Positions 9,176-19,753 of a stretch of DNA of 21,752 bases are shown piece by piece. The notes under the pieces were generated by a model. That model had not been told where the DNA came from and made no database searches. It saw only the letters and a list, made by a program, of their open reading frames with translations. The stretch is from Chara braunii (Eukaryota > Streptophyta > Charophyceae > Charales > Characeae), in NCBI GenBank assembly GCA_003427395.1, contig BFEA01000438.1, positions 273,036 through 294,787 on the forward strand. The letters are read 5' to 3'. Each line of letters opens with the position of its first letter. Position 1 is the first letter of the stretch. Position numbers and translations under genes: made by a program.

Positions 9176-10390
9176 TGAGCAGGTGGGTGATTGCGATCAC
9201 ACTACCCGGGGGATGACCGAGCAGGGATGAGGCCGTGTGTAAGGATCAACCCCAACATATGCCTGATATGATAGGCGAGCCAGGCCTGATTTGTTCGTAG
9301 TCTCGTGACCGGGAGCTGCCACAAGTCGTCCTCAGTCAACCACTGTATTGTTTCATGAATACTTTCAGCAGTGGTCGCTTCTGGAGGCAAGGAGGCCAGC
9401 ACCGGGCGAATCTGGGATGGAAAGGGGAGGCCTTCAGGCAGGGAGAGCCAACTGCGAATTTCCTGCTCTTTTATTTTCCAAGACGGTTGTAGCATGCTGG
9501 CAATTGTCTGCAAGTCCGGCCTTCCCTTCCACCCTGCCAAAGAAACCCCGGTGGGGAGATTACGGTACTGGGCCTCCACTTTGAGAAGTCCGAACAGGGA
9601 GTGGCATGTGGAGGGGTTGTAGGTGGACAAAAGTAGTACGGTGTTATGATTAAGGTTCGACAGGTCCCACTGCTCGTTTCTGTCCACCCAATCACGCATT
9701 CTCCCCCTTGTGGCTACCTGACCATCCGTCTTTTCCGTGTCGGCCTTGACATTTGTTACTGTTGTGAACCGGTGCAGTGGAGAATCATTTTCTTCGTCGG
9801 TCATCTCTTGTGCAAGGTAGGACTCCAACACCCAATTGGAGATGACTTTCATCCTTCTTTTGACACTTGTTATCTGGGACCACTTTAATACGGTGTCCAT
9901 GGCTTTGGGCGGAGAGGGCTCAGTGTCCATGTCTTGTTCCCCATGCTGGAGCCCCTGTGTTTGGGGGGCGCTCCCCAAGTTAAACAGTTGGGGCGCGGCG
10001 GATTGCTGCGGCTGTTCGACCGAGAGGTCCATGGGGGACGGGGGGAGGTGGCCGGGAGGCCCACACTCTGGTAGTCCCTCCAGTTGCGGGGGGCCCTGCA
10101 ACTGTGAATCTTGGAGCACATGGGGAGAGTCGAGGCAAGCACAATTATTTTTGATCTGAGACTGCCACATGGAAAAGCCTGGCAGATATAGTTGTTGAGC
10201 TATGGACACGGATTCCGTTACGACACAACCCTCGGGGAAGATTCCGATATCCCGTTGCAGTTGTGCTGCCCATTGCAGCATTGGGCTAGTCGAGGGGGAC
10301 GAGAAGAAAGGGTCCGGTGGGCCGGGCTGTGGAGGGGGGTGGGGGCCATGGGCCTGTTCTAGCATTTTTTTATCCGGCATCTGGCACTTC

Positions 10391-10552
10391 CGGTCATCCA
10401 GGGGGCAGGATGGGAGCATCACCGTTTCCACCATCATGTCGGTGTCCGAGGGTGCCTGCTGAGGTTGTGGTCGGTCGTCCAGGGGGCAGGATGGGAGTAT
10501 CACTGTGTCTGCCCTCATAACGGTGGTTGTCGCTGCCTGCTGAGTTTGCGGC
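10391..10552. repeat. 81-bp tandem duplication inside LINE ORF1
   Basis: CCAGGGGGCAGGATGGGAG recurs with a period of 81 bp (units from 10391 and 10472), and GCCTGCTGAG recurs at 10453 and 10534. The period is 27 codons, so the frame is kept. The protein repeats the motif LPSCPLDDR. Confidence 0.85.
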
Positions 10553-12874
10553 AGCGATATGTCCATGTCTGTGTGGGCTCGCAGGCCGGGCTGCTCGCAT
10601 ACAGGGTCCTCACATGCGTCGCCAATGGGGAACTGTTGGATTTGGGCAGTCATTCGCGAGGTCCTTTCGGGGATCCGTCATGAGAATCTCGATGGCCCGA
10701 TTCTCCGGGCTTCCGGCCCGTTCCTGTCCCAGGTCTCGACCGTGGTCAGTGTGGCCAATCCGCAGTAGGGCATTGCACAAATCCTGTTGTTCAGTGGGAA
10801 CCCCCCGTTCTTTTGCGTAGAGTCCCGGGTCAAGCTGGGAGACCCTGTCCGGTTGGGGCTCGTCCCATTCTGTCAACAGGGAACTCCGCGGGGTGTCAGG
10901 TGCGACATTGCCCGGGGGGGGGAGGAGGAGAAACTTCCGTTCTCCCGTGATTTCCGAGAACACCTCTTTCAGTGGTGGTGTTGATTGAGCAGGGGTCGGG
11001 GGAGGCATTGGTTTGGGTGTGGCCGGGAGGGCGACCACTATCTCATCCTTAGGAAAGCGTGTCTGCTGCCTCTCCGCTTCATAGTCACCTCCGTGCAGCA
11101 TAGCTTTAATTTTTGTTGAGGCTGATTCTATCCTGCCATACCGCGCCATGGCTTTAACCAGGCCGCCCACCGTGCTCTTGACTCTTCCCGACCCTGTGGC
11201 GTCGTCACGCGTATGAGGGAGGGGTGGGACTGGCAGTCTGTCCCGAGTGTCCTCTTGCTGTGGAGCCACATTCGATCTTGTCACTCTTCCTGTGGCGGCT
11301 TGGAAAACATCAGCGAGGCCACCATGCTCCCTGTCTGTGGTGGGGCGGTGCTGTCTGTCCGTCAGCTGCAGGAGGGGTGGATGAGGTCAGGCATCGTCGA
11401 GGGGGGGAGCATTGAGGGCCAAGCGGCCCGTGGGGACATCCTGTTTTCCCCCCGACTGTGTGCCCGGTTGCAGCGACCGGGGGGAAGCCGGGGCAGGGGA
11501 AATTCGAGAAGAAGGGTGGTCGTTCCCTTCTGTGTCCTGCTCCGGCCCATCCAGACGGCGTTGTTGTCTGTCATCTGCTGTGCTGTTCTGCAGTTTTGGA
11601 CGCCAGTCTGCTGTATCAGCTCGGGATTCGTCGCGGCGCTGTGTGATGACTTCCTTGTGCCCAACCCGTAGTGCCAATTCCCGCTGTTCGGTGACAGGGC
11701 GCAGCGGGTAATCAGCGGGGGGGGCTGAGATGGACTGTGTAACATGTGGGGGGGTAGGCAGCAGGCCGACCCCCAGCTGCAGTCCGGGGGAATGCGTTTG
11801 AGTCCCAGGTCGGGCAGCTTTCTCCCCGGGCCGGCTGTCTGGACAGCCAGTTCTCTCCCCTGGTTTGTTATTGGACGCCTCTGTGTGGGGCTCGTTGCGG
11901 GGGAGGTATTTTTCGACATTAATTGGCCGCGTCAATTCGTGTGCTTGCACCAGGGACCTGAGACTGAGTCTGGGGTCCGTGGGCTTCTTGGACCGGGATT
12001 TGCGGGTGTTGTTCCCCAATTGGCACGCAGCTGTCCCCTTTGTTAAGGGGACAGGCCGAACGAGAGGACGGCCGCCTCCATGAGAGGGTCCCTGAGCCGC
12101 TTCGGGGGGAGGCTCGCGGGGGGGGCCCAATAGCGGTGTCGGCCCTTGTTTTTGTTGTGCCTCCGGCACAGACTGTTCATGGCCGACGGAGATCGGACTT
12201 TGCACAGTGGTCGATATGACCTGCTGTGCCAGATTGCGCGTCGGGAGCAGCGGTTGATTCCCTGGCGGAGGCTGCCCGTCGTGATTCAGATCGCACTGGG
12301 GGTTCCCGTGGCCATAGTCTGGGGTATGTGCCGGAAGATTATTCGTCGTGGTGGCAGTCCGGTTGGTGGGGTTTCTCTTCCGGATCAGGATAGATGATTC
12401 GTGTCCAGCATTGTCTCCCTCCTCTTCACCGTCGGTGATCTCACCTTCTTCTTTCTCCCCTTCTTTTCCCCCCATCGCCGTTGAACCGGGGGGCTGAGTT
12501 GGAAGGGGTGTGGGCACATTTTGGTCGCGGAGGGGAGGTTGTGGTCGGTCAGAGACGGGGAGGCTGCGGCCTTCTGCAGCAATGGTTGTCTCGCAGCATC
12601 CGGGGCGGACTCGGGTCCAGTTGGAGCGTGTGCCTTAGGCCGGCGGTGGACCCACCAACCACGGGCCGCCCCATTTCTTTGTGGGGTGGTCCGCGAGGCT
12701 CAGCCATGTGTCTTTGGTGCGGAGGGAGGGTGTTCCGTGGATCACGGTTCTGCGTCTTCTGAGCACCGGAGGCCTGGCCTGTGTGGGGTGGCTGAGGTGT
12801 GACACCGTCAGGCCATCTCTGCGGGGACCCTTTCCCGTCCCAATGCCATTGGCTTGTAACATTGGTATCTTAAC

Positions 12875-13163
12875 AGCCATTTCGTCAAAACGGACATATT
12901 ATATTTTTTGAACGAAATCAAAACTGACTTTTTTTGCGAAAATCTGGTCAGAATTTTTTGCTCCTGGGGGTTCGGCGTTCCCAAAATGCCGGACCTTTTT
13001 TTTTGTATCTGGTCTCAACCATAGACCAGATACATGTAGGGGGTCCGGCGTTTTGGGAACGCCGGACCCCCCAAGAGCCAAAAATTCCGACCGGATTTTG
13101 ACAAAAAAAGTCAGTTTTGATTTTGTTCAAAAAATATAATATGTCCGTTTTGACGAAATGGCT
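12875..13163. mobile_element. 289-bp foldback MITE-like insertion
   Basis: The whole segment is a near-complete palindrome. The outermost 39 nt (12875-12913 and 13125-13163, starting AGCCATTTCGTCAAAACGG) are perfect inverted copies. The arms then continue with scattered mismatches through a GC-rich stretch (TCCGGCGTTCCCAAAA) to a central hairpin GTATCTGGTCT/AGACCAGATAC. It has no coding capacity and supplies stops to the ORF1 frame it interrupts. It is a non-autonomous foldback DNA transposon by structure. I could not resolve a target-site duplication (flanks TCTTAAC and ATTTCTT), so the superfamily is open. Confidence 0.88.
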
Positions 13164-14859
13164 ATTTCTTCAACCCTGAAGATCCAACCGGCCAGTGAGC
13201 TGTCCTGGGGGATCCAAGCTCCATCATCCGACGGATGTTGGGACACCAACCCGCGAGGGAGTCTCCTGCTGTTGACCGGGCATGCATCGTTTGTATAGAG
13301 GTGGCCCCTTTCTTTGCAGACATAGCACCAGGGGTCTTGCGGGTGACCCAGAGGGACGATGTGCTTCTTGCCCTCCGCATAGTAGTGCCACTCTCCTCTG
13401 AGGGGGAAGGTGTCGGACGGGGACCAGTCGAGAGCAATGAGCAGGGTGTCATCCCTTTTGGCCAGGAAATGGGGCAGCCCATTAACAAACCCTTTGATGG
13501 GGGCAATCTGCTCCACCATCTTGAGTATCTCCCCCTGGATGTGGACCGGGGCGAAGGTGAACTCGACCCAGAAGTTGTTGGCCATAAGTTGCAGTCTCCT
13601 CTCGTCGGGTGAAAGCGGTCTTTCGGGTCTCCATTGTTGGATCCTGACTCGTGCCCCTCTAAAAATGGCAGTTTGCAGTCGCATGAGGTTTTTCCTGTCG
13701 CTCGGGTTGAGAGTGAGCACTGTGACAGTGGCCGGGCCCGGGGACTCCACCAAGAAGTGATCTGCAGCATCGGCAGCTGACATTTTTTGTGAGCACAGGA
13801 TTCCGAAGACCCACTTTAGTCTGTCATTGAGCTGGGAGGATAGTGATGCAGATGGAAAAATGAACTGGACCGCATGGAGCTCATAGACTTGGTTTCTAAT
13901 CGCCAGTGCCTGGGGAGAGATGATGGACAACGGGCACAAGGCATTGTTTCTAACCTGGATTTTGGTTGTAGCTTTTCTGTGGAGCTTTTGGACAAAGTGG
14001 AATCTCAGTGGATGCATCGCATCAAGGCCCATGGAAGGGCTTGCATCTGTGGCTTGTGTTGTGAGCAGGGCGGAATTCAAGGAGGTGCCCCCGGGTTGTT
14101 CTGGGATGGAACAGTTTATGTTAGGAGCCCGCACGTTCTTAAGGACAGAGGACCAAGATCTGTTTTGAGGGGGCGGGTCTTGCAGAGGACGAGGAGAGGT
14201 TTTGCCCTGTGCGACGCCATTGGTGGAAGCTGTCACTTCCTTTGCACCACTGGTCGTTCCGTGTTTATGCGGTTGCGGATGAATGGCCTGCGCGGATTGA
14301 CGTGGATTCATTTCCCTGAGGTTGACCTATCCCAGATCCGGGTGTTTGTCGACTGCAGCCGCTTGCGGCCGTGAGGAGCGGGGGGGTTGTGCCACCTCCT
14401 TCCAGGTTGCAGTGGGCTGGCTGACCAGACGGGACGTCCGGTTGATGAGTGGGTCTTTAGGGAGGGAATCCACATCACCACCCTTGGAGTAGGAGGGGTC
14501 AGAGGCAGGCAAGGTCGTCCCCCCGGGTGTCCCCCGTGATTGATCATCTGGGGCAGCAGTCGGTCCCCCCTCAGCCAGTATTTGGGCAGCTGTCTTACCC
14601 CTTCCCTATGGCCGGACGGTGGCCTGCAGTGGAGGTGTCGTGTCATCCCGGGCATGTTGCAGGGGGGGGGCGGATCCCACATGGGTCCCAGGTGGAGCCG
14701 CATCCGTGTGTCCTGCGCGATGGTCTTTTGTTTCCACAGCCGCGGGCCTCTTAGAGGCCTCACCCCCCTGCCCAGTCGTGGGGCTCATGTCGTCCCTGCG
14801 GCGAACACAAAGGTGGGGGGCGCCCAGTTTTTGTTTCGGTGTGTGTTTTTTTACCACCC

Positions 14860-14888
<29 letters not shown>
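14860..14888. repeat. Poly(A) tract, 29 nt
   Basis: 29 A residues at the probable 5' boundary of the minus-strand LINE. It could be the tail of another plus-strand insertion abutting it. Confidence 0.9.
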
Positions 14889-14890
<2 letters not shown>

Positions 14891-14892
14891 TG

Positions 14893-15285
14893 ATGTCGGG
14901 CTTATGTGATTAAAATGATCCGCCCGAGCACATGGATCGTTTGTTGTTAGAGCCGAGGGTTATGCTTGCAGGCGAAGGCAGCGTATCCCTGGTCGCCAGC
15001 ACTTCAGTGATCACGCTGTCCTTGTTGCGTTCGGATGCACGAAGGGATAGTGCGCGGGTGATTGAGAGCGATGCACCCCCGATCACGTATGCAAGACTGT
15101 CATCAGTCCAACCCATCAGATCGTTGTGATTGACATCTGGCGCCTTAAATTACTAGAGGGTTATGCAAGACTGTCCTCACCCGAACCTAGCAAACCACCC
15201 ACTTTCTTCCGCGCAGTGATTGACCGCGATGCATCCCCGATGGCGCATGCAAGACTACGTTCGGCCCAACCTATAAGCCCGACAT
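14893..15285. repeat. Segment bounded by a 13-bp inverted repeat
   Basis: ATGTCGGGCTTAT (14893-14905) is repeated inverted as ATAAGCCCGACAT (15273-15285), enclosing 393 bp without a gene. This spacing would fit a small non-autonomous DNA element, but no target duplication is apparent. Confidence 0.5.
15058..15256. repeat. Direct repeat of 41 bp, period 158
   Basis: 15058-15098 and 15216-15256 (GTGATTGA..GCGATGCA..CCCCGAT) agree at 35 of 41 positions. A weaker third copy of TATGCAAGACTGTC lies near 15160. This is a decayed minisatellite-like array inside the inverted-repeat segment. Confidence 0.8.
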
Positions 15286-15446
15286 AGTTTGCCCCACGCA
15301 GTGAGCATGTGGCGGTTTAGGGATCCTTCAATGGAGGGGTGTCCTAACTGCGATATGGCAGGGTGCCCTATCTTGTGAAGAGGGCAGCGCAACCCAAGTG
15401 AAGGTACCGGCCCGCTGGCAAAGGGAGCCAGCCAAGGCGTCTTTAT

Positions 15447-15840
15447 TTTGAGGGGGGAAGTTCGGGGGGAGGGGGGTGGGAGAAGGGGGGAAGGGGGAGG
15501 ATGGGGAGGGAGACAGGGGGCACGAAGGGCAGGGGCGAAAGAGAGGGCGAGGGGGTTGAGAACGGGGTCTCGGATGACGGGGTGGAGGAAGAGGGTGACG
15601 GGACCAGGATTGTCCGTCACAGTGAGGGTGCAGGAGACTGCGATGGGGTTGAGGACGGGTCGTAGGATAACGGGGAGGGGGAAGGGGGTGACGGGATCCG
15701 GATTGCCCGGGGAGGAGGAAGAGGGTGGCGGGATCAAAATTCTCTGTCACAGCAAGGGTGAAGGAGACTGCGACGGGTTTGAGGACCGGGCGCAGGATAA
15801 AGGGGAGGGGGCGACGGGATCCGGACTGCCCGTCTCACCA
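15447..15840. repeat. G-rich minisatellite-like array
   Basis: Strongly purine/G-rich on the plus strand. Related units begin at about 15554, 15647 and 15777 (GGTTGAGAACGG, GGTTGAGGACGG, GGTTTGAGGACCG), each followed by a GACGGGATCCGGA-like part. A segment CAGGAGACTGCGA-like recurs 130 bp apart. Long proline-rich (minus) and glycine/arginine-rich (plus) open frames cross it, but they follow the composition and I do not call them genes. Confidence 0.75.
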
Positions 15841-16059
15841 TCTTTGTCGTTCCAATGATGCAGGAGAGGATTTTGATCGGCCTGGCGAGGGATGTCTCGT
15901 CGATCGCTGGATTTCGTGCCCCGTGGCAGGGAGGCGGATATCAAGACGAGAGGAGGTGAAACAGGCTCGCCCGTCACGTCCTCAGTTCTTCCGGCCGTGA
16001 CATTAGTCACACAGAATTCCGTTGAGCCCTGGCCTGCGATCGGCTGTCCACGTCGACCG

Positions 16060-16245
16060 TATGTCCTCACGTGCCCGTCCAGCCAATCGATGCTGAGGCG
16101 GGATTCCGATTGGTCGCGGTCATCGATTGGCAGCCCACATCACCCGTGTATCCTTGCCCGTCAGATCAACCCATCAATGTGCAGGCTCTTCACCCCTATC
16201 CTTGCACACCAGGACAACCAATCGATGCTTAGGCACGCCACCCCT
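16060..16245. repeat. Degenerate tandem repeat with CCAATCGATG boxes
   Basis: Three diverged units carry CCAATCGATG or similar at 16083, about 16170 and 16218. An inverted copy CATCGATTGG lies at 16121-16130. In the plus frame the units read as QSMLRRD, NPSMCRL and QSMLRHA, so the open frame (15892-16284) is an internally repetitive by-product or a very decayed repeat protein. I see no domain. Confidence 0.6.
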
Positions 16246-16289
16246 CCTGACGTAGGGGAGGGGGTGTCAAGCGCCCGGCGATAGCAACC

Positions 16290-16848
16290 CCGGGTTGTTA
16301 TCCCCCTCTGTCCCGCCCACAGCCAGCACCGACCACCAAAACCTGCCCCCGCAACCCACGTGGCAGCGCAGTATATCCGCTGCTCCTCCCGCAATCGCGG
16401 ATAGCAGCAGTGCATGCGCCGTTTCGCGGCAGGTCTCCCGTGTGTGGGTTGGAGCACTTAGACCAGCTATGGCGGCACGGAGGTCAGACGTTGCCGATCC
16501 GAGAGCTCTTCCACGCCGTTGTCGTGCTTTGTGCCAGTGCCATGTCATTGTCCACCACTTCACCAGTGCTTGTGTTGTTCTCGTATGCAGGATGTCATTG
16601 CAACGCTTGTCACCAACGAACCATCAAGCCCTCGCGCCTCCGCCGTTCTTCTTCTCACAGGCGGGTAGAGTGTGCACGGGGGTTAGAATTCCATACAGCT
16701 ACGGTGTTGACGCCCTCGAGGGTGCCGAACACCATCGCCGTCGGGTCTAAGGAGTGCGGGCGGGCCACGCCACTCTGGTCCTTAGCGCTAGTCGATTCTC
16801 AGTAAGTGGTTGTGGAACGAAAAATGAGGTAAGGGAAAATTCATCACT
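16290..16848. other. No gene recognised
   Basis: GC-moderate DNA with a 151-codon plus-strand open frame (16295-16750) lacking domains or a coherent composition. A small inverted repeat TATCCGC/GCGGATA is present near 16373-16404. I find no basis for a gene call. Confidence 0.5.
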
Positions 16849-16909
16849 TTTTCGCCGTAAGGGCACCCTTACAAAGCAAGGGTTTTGTAGTGGTGTTGAA
16901 GGAGGCCCT
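16849..16909 (-). repeat. Dispersed repeat, short internally deleted copy
   Basis: On the minus strand this begins AGGGCCTCCTTCAACACC and matches 3101-3132 at 30 of 32 positions. It then joins directly to a sequence like the far end of the 3.1-kb copy (CCCTTACGGCGAAA). It marks the downstream edge of the GIY-YIG element and probably truncated it. Confidence 0.6.
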
Positions 16910-18117
16910 AAGGGACAGATATGGTAACAACGAACAGGGGGGCTGGTCCAAACAACCCTGACTTTTCTGCAAATAATCTGCTTAAGAGGGGTACGAATAA
17001 AAGACAATCTAATAGTAGAGAGGCATACGTTCCTAATTCGTTTTTTCGACAAGGAAGTATCGTACGGAATCCTAATAGTGACTCTAATCCTAATCTTAAT
17101 TCAAAACTTACTTTTAATCACGCGAGCTATCGTCGCTCTTAATTTCGCTTTGCTTTCTTTCTTTGAAAAGCACCGAATACAGTTATACAGTCCAACAAGC
17201 CTATCAAGCGGCTCAGTATACAATTTCCTGCAAGAAGTCGGACTCCTTAGAAGTTCAATGAGACTGGTTTTCTGTTTATGAAATTTGGAGCAGAACCTGG
17301 TCAGCGTCTCAACAACAAGAACAACCCCAGATACTAACGAGCTCCTGCAACGCCGGAGCAACTCGATCCTTTGTCCAATCCTTATCACTGACGACCCATA
17401 GCACCTTTTAAGTACTTTCCAGTTCTCAGACAGCACCTCACCTCCTGTGCAAGTAATCGTCACCGTTTTAGCGCGTCGATTAAAACACTCGTCGAGAATA
17501 CCAAGAAGACTGTTCGACACAATTCCTCCATCGGATTGAAAGATAACAAAGGACTTCGCGACATTAGTCAATACCCTCCCATCATTCCTTACGTTACAAC
17601 CCCGACGTTTCCTCTCGCGCTTTCCCAACCTCTGTTTTTTCCTTTCCCGTCTTCTACCATGAGTCGGAACAAAATTCAGAAAAGGATTAAAAGACCGAAT
17701 AAAAAACTTATCGATCCCCAACAATTGACTGACACAAGTCGCCGCAATCGGTATTGCCACGTAGCTGCCTACCTTCGTACGACGAAGCCATCGGTATAAT
17801 CGGTGGTTTCTAACAGCACGGTTCAAAGTGCCATTGACGCGGTTGAGGTGTTCATACCATCGATATTTCAGAGGTCGGGAGGTACAACCGACGTATGTGT
17901 GCTTGAACCAGGGCGAGACCAATACATAGACCAGTGGACCAGGACAGACTGTGAAATCGTAATTAACTGAGAATAAATAGCGTAGATACGGGATTAGCTT
18001 GTCGCACCAAGGTAGCTGTCGAAGAACAATAAGTGAAATGACTACAATCCTAAACACAGCATCGATCTTACCATCCCGTTGTAATCGTCGATTATCACTC
18101 GCATCTCTACTAGCCAA
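16910..18117 (-). pseudogene. GIY-YIG nuclease ORF2 of Penelope-like element, truncated
   Basis: The frame runs from the Met at 18117 to about 16910 with a single TGA at 17101. The GIY-YIG core (VYVLV...YVGCTSRPLKYRWYEH) covers residues 63-90 (17931-17847) and ends in GIDKFFIRSFNPFLN. The position usually held by the catalytic Glu appears to be Asp. The arginines after the YVG motif are present. A basic Lys/Arg-rich stretch follows, then a linker that includes PYDTSLSKKRIRN and CRKVRVVWTSPP after the stop. The reverse transcriptase expected next is missing because a dispersed repeat lies at 16849-16909. The start lies 39 nt downstream of ORF1. The role would be target nicking for retrotransposition. 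A standalone homing-type GIY-YIG gene is the alternative. Confidence 0.7.
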
Positions 18118-18156
18118 AGCTAATTCAAAGAGTTCCCCAACGCTCGGTAACTAGTC

Positions 18157-19567
18157 CTAGCAGCTGGTCGCAGCGTCATCTTCGTCATTACCATTGTGGT
18201 CACTGCAGCCGGCCACATCTTCATAATCCAGAGATGCCTCGATATTGTCGTTAACAGGAGGATTGTTCCGTGTCCCGAAAGCCCGATCCGTGTAAATATC
18301 CGCAATATCGGTTGCAGATGCCTTGATTGTCACATAGACTACCTTCTCTTCTCCCCAAAGTTTCTCGATCTCCTTCTTCTTCAGTTTGGACAGTTCGATG
18401 TACACTCGCTTCCTCACACACTTCATTCTTCAATTTGACAAACTGTAGATTGGCTTGTGACTTATCACTAGCCTGAGCTTTCTTGGCTGGACTTGCTGCC
18501 TTGTTCAAATGTATACGCAAGCTGGCAGGTGGAGATACACTTTTTCGCAGCACTCTCTTCCTCTTGATACTGGTTGGAGTGCACGTGGCAGATCCAATCC
18601 TGGTGATCCTGTCCTTGAGTGCCTGTACTTCTCGCTCGGCCATACCTTTGTCATCCCTGAGTTTCCTGTAAGCATCGGCAAGCTTCACATAGTCCCCAGG
18701 CGTAGACTCTGTCCTGACGATTCCATGAACTGTCGTAGGCACCGATCCACCAGTCGCCGCCACTCCGAGTATCGGTTTCACGACTTTTACGAGTTCGCCA
18801 ACTTGCTCCTTAAGGCTGATAACATCCTGTATCAGGTGCTGATTATCCACCTTTAATGAATTAAGCTCTTGCTCGGATTGATTAGGACGACAAGCCTGTC
18901 TTTGCATCTCCGCCATTGTCTGTTTTAATCTGATGATCTCCTCATCCTTCTTCTGGATTTCCTGACTGTCATGATTCGCATCCGTCCGCCGATGGATCTC
19001 TGCAGTCGTCGCAAGTACTAATCGCTCCCCTTCTCCCACTTTCTTACCTAGAACTTCTTGGCATACAGTCCTCATCTGACTTTCAACCATCTTGCCTATA
19101 CTGGTCTTAAAGTCCTCTTTGTCTTTAATCTCGGCGAGTCGCTTCTCCTCATCTTCTTTCTTCTTCTTCTCTTCCAGCTCCTTTTTGATAACCGCTTCCC
19201 TCTCCCTTCTGAGTCGCTGTCTTTCCTCCATCTCTTCAGACATCCAGCTCCACATCTTTTCTACCTTCTCATTCTTGTCCCTTGGCTCAGAGTACCAGGG
19301 CCGCCTATAGTTATTGTAACCACCACTGTAACCGCCATAATAACCACCGTTTCCGCTACCCGTGGCTGGGTCATTACGGACGTCATTCAACGGTGCTTGG
19401 TAAGGCACCATAGCTCCTGGAGTGGGCAAAACCGGAGCAAAACCAGAAGTAGAAGCTTGATTCCCATTGGCTTGCCTTGCTTGTTGCTCCATATCTCTCA
19501 TTCGCGTACGGCAATCACGAACAAAGTGACCAGGCCGTCGGCAGTAATGGCAAACAGGTCGTTCCAT
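18157..19567 (-). pseudogene. CCHC zinc-knuckle / coiled-coil gag-like ORF1, frameshifted
   Basis: Starts at 19567 with a zinc knuckle in the first 20 residues, CHYCRRPGHFVRDC (CX2CX4HX4C, about 19552-19511). Next come a Gly/Tyr-rich patch near residues 71-88 and a long charged coiled coil rich in Glu, Lys and Arg (about residues 103-170). A second heptad-like region (about 205-265) follows. The primary frame ends at 18251, but near 18425 the coherent protein continues in the neighbouring frame (VYIELSKLKKKEIEKLWGEE) to 18157 with an acidic tail. One base was therefore probably gained or lost. The architecture suggests a nucleic-acid-binding, self-associating gag-like protein acting with the GIY-YIG ORF immediately downstream. 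Close paralogues should be abundant in Chara, from recollection. Confidence 0.75.
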
Positions 19568-19753
19568 TGAAGAAGGTAGAGGTCGAAGGTAGATAATTAA
19601 GAGGAGGGGAGGGGAAGTCTACTTAGACGAAGGAGGGGTGATGAGCAAAAAAGTGGTAGTAGTATCGATAGTGGGGTGGTAGGTCGCAGTCACACATCCG
19701 TAGTGCTATTGCTACGTTGGTTCATGCGTGGACTAATGTAACAAACATCAGTC
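19568..19753. promoter_or_regulatory. Divergent intergenic spacer
   Basis: 186 bp between two head-to-head reading frames. It has a purine-rich half (19575-19620) and a small palindrome GTCTA..TAGAC near 19617. No TATA box or other core element is evident on either strand, so a bidirectional promoter is only inferred from the arrangement. Confidence 0.3.

Larger units (their letters stand above)
9202..14788 (-). pseudogene. LINE ORF1 (proline-rich, zinc knuckle), broken
   Basis: Probable RNA-binding protein of the LINE. One minus-strand frame can be followed from the Met at 14788 (an in-frame Met at 14857 is also possible) down to about 10645, with stops at 14606, 14327, 12635 and 11387. It then shifts frame near 10645 and stays open to the stop at 9202. 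About 13800-13280 looks like a plant LINE ORF1 core, with WVEFTF and GEWHYYAEGKK segments followed by a knuckle CYVCKERGHLYTNDAC (13327-13280). That knuckle is CX2CX4HX6C, where CX4HX4C is usual. The later part is proline- and glutamine-rich, with an acidic stretch near 12450. A foldback insertion (12875-13163) lies just after the knuckle domain. At about 1,760 codons it is far longer than usual ORF1 proteins; an original division into two ORFs cannot be excluded. Confidence 0.75.
3431..14860 (-). mobile_element. Long L1-type LINE, degenerate full-length-like copy
   Basis: Read on the minus strand this element has ORF1 (from 14788), ORF2 (from 9175), a 3' UTR of about 1.1 kb and a poly(A) tail that appears as T12 at 3431-3442. 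The endonuclease-RT-zf-RVT order of ORF2 defines an L1-type non-LTR retrotransposon as found in plants. The copy is inactive: it has at least eight in-frame stops, about six frameshifts and an internal 289-bp insertion. The 5' boundary is placed near the A29 tract at 14860, because the coding frame extends to 14857, but no target-site duplication could be matched. At about 11.1 kb without the insertion it is long for a LINE, mainly because of the very long ORF1. Confidence 0.85.
16910..19567 (-). mobile_element. Penelope-like retroelement with N-terminal GIY-YIG, 3'-truncated
   Basis: Two adjacent minus-strand reading frames, a CCHC/coiled-coil protein then a GIY-YIG protein, form a retroelement-like unit. 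In canonical Penelope-like elements the GIY-YIG nuclease follows the reverse transcriptase. In the permuted Chlamys/Naiad-type clade it precedes it. Here GIY-YIG is at the N-terminus of ORF2 and the sequence stops before an RT could begin, so the RT is inferred to have been lost. Classification rests on domain order and on resemblance to a family I recall from Chara; no RT motif is visible here. Confidence 0.6.

Noticed and set aside
12867-13171. An 8-bp hAT-type or TA target duplication around the foldback insertion
   Set aside because: The flanks agree at only about half of the positions, so no duplication can be claimed.
15255-15858. Proline-rich (minus) and glycine-rich (plus) open frames of about 140-160 codons
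   Set aside because: Explained by base composition and the tandem array; no coherent domain on either strand.
16295-16805. Plus-strand open frames near 16.3-16.8 kb as a host exon
   Set aside because: No recognisable domain, and splice-like sites cannot be distinguished from chance.
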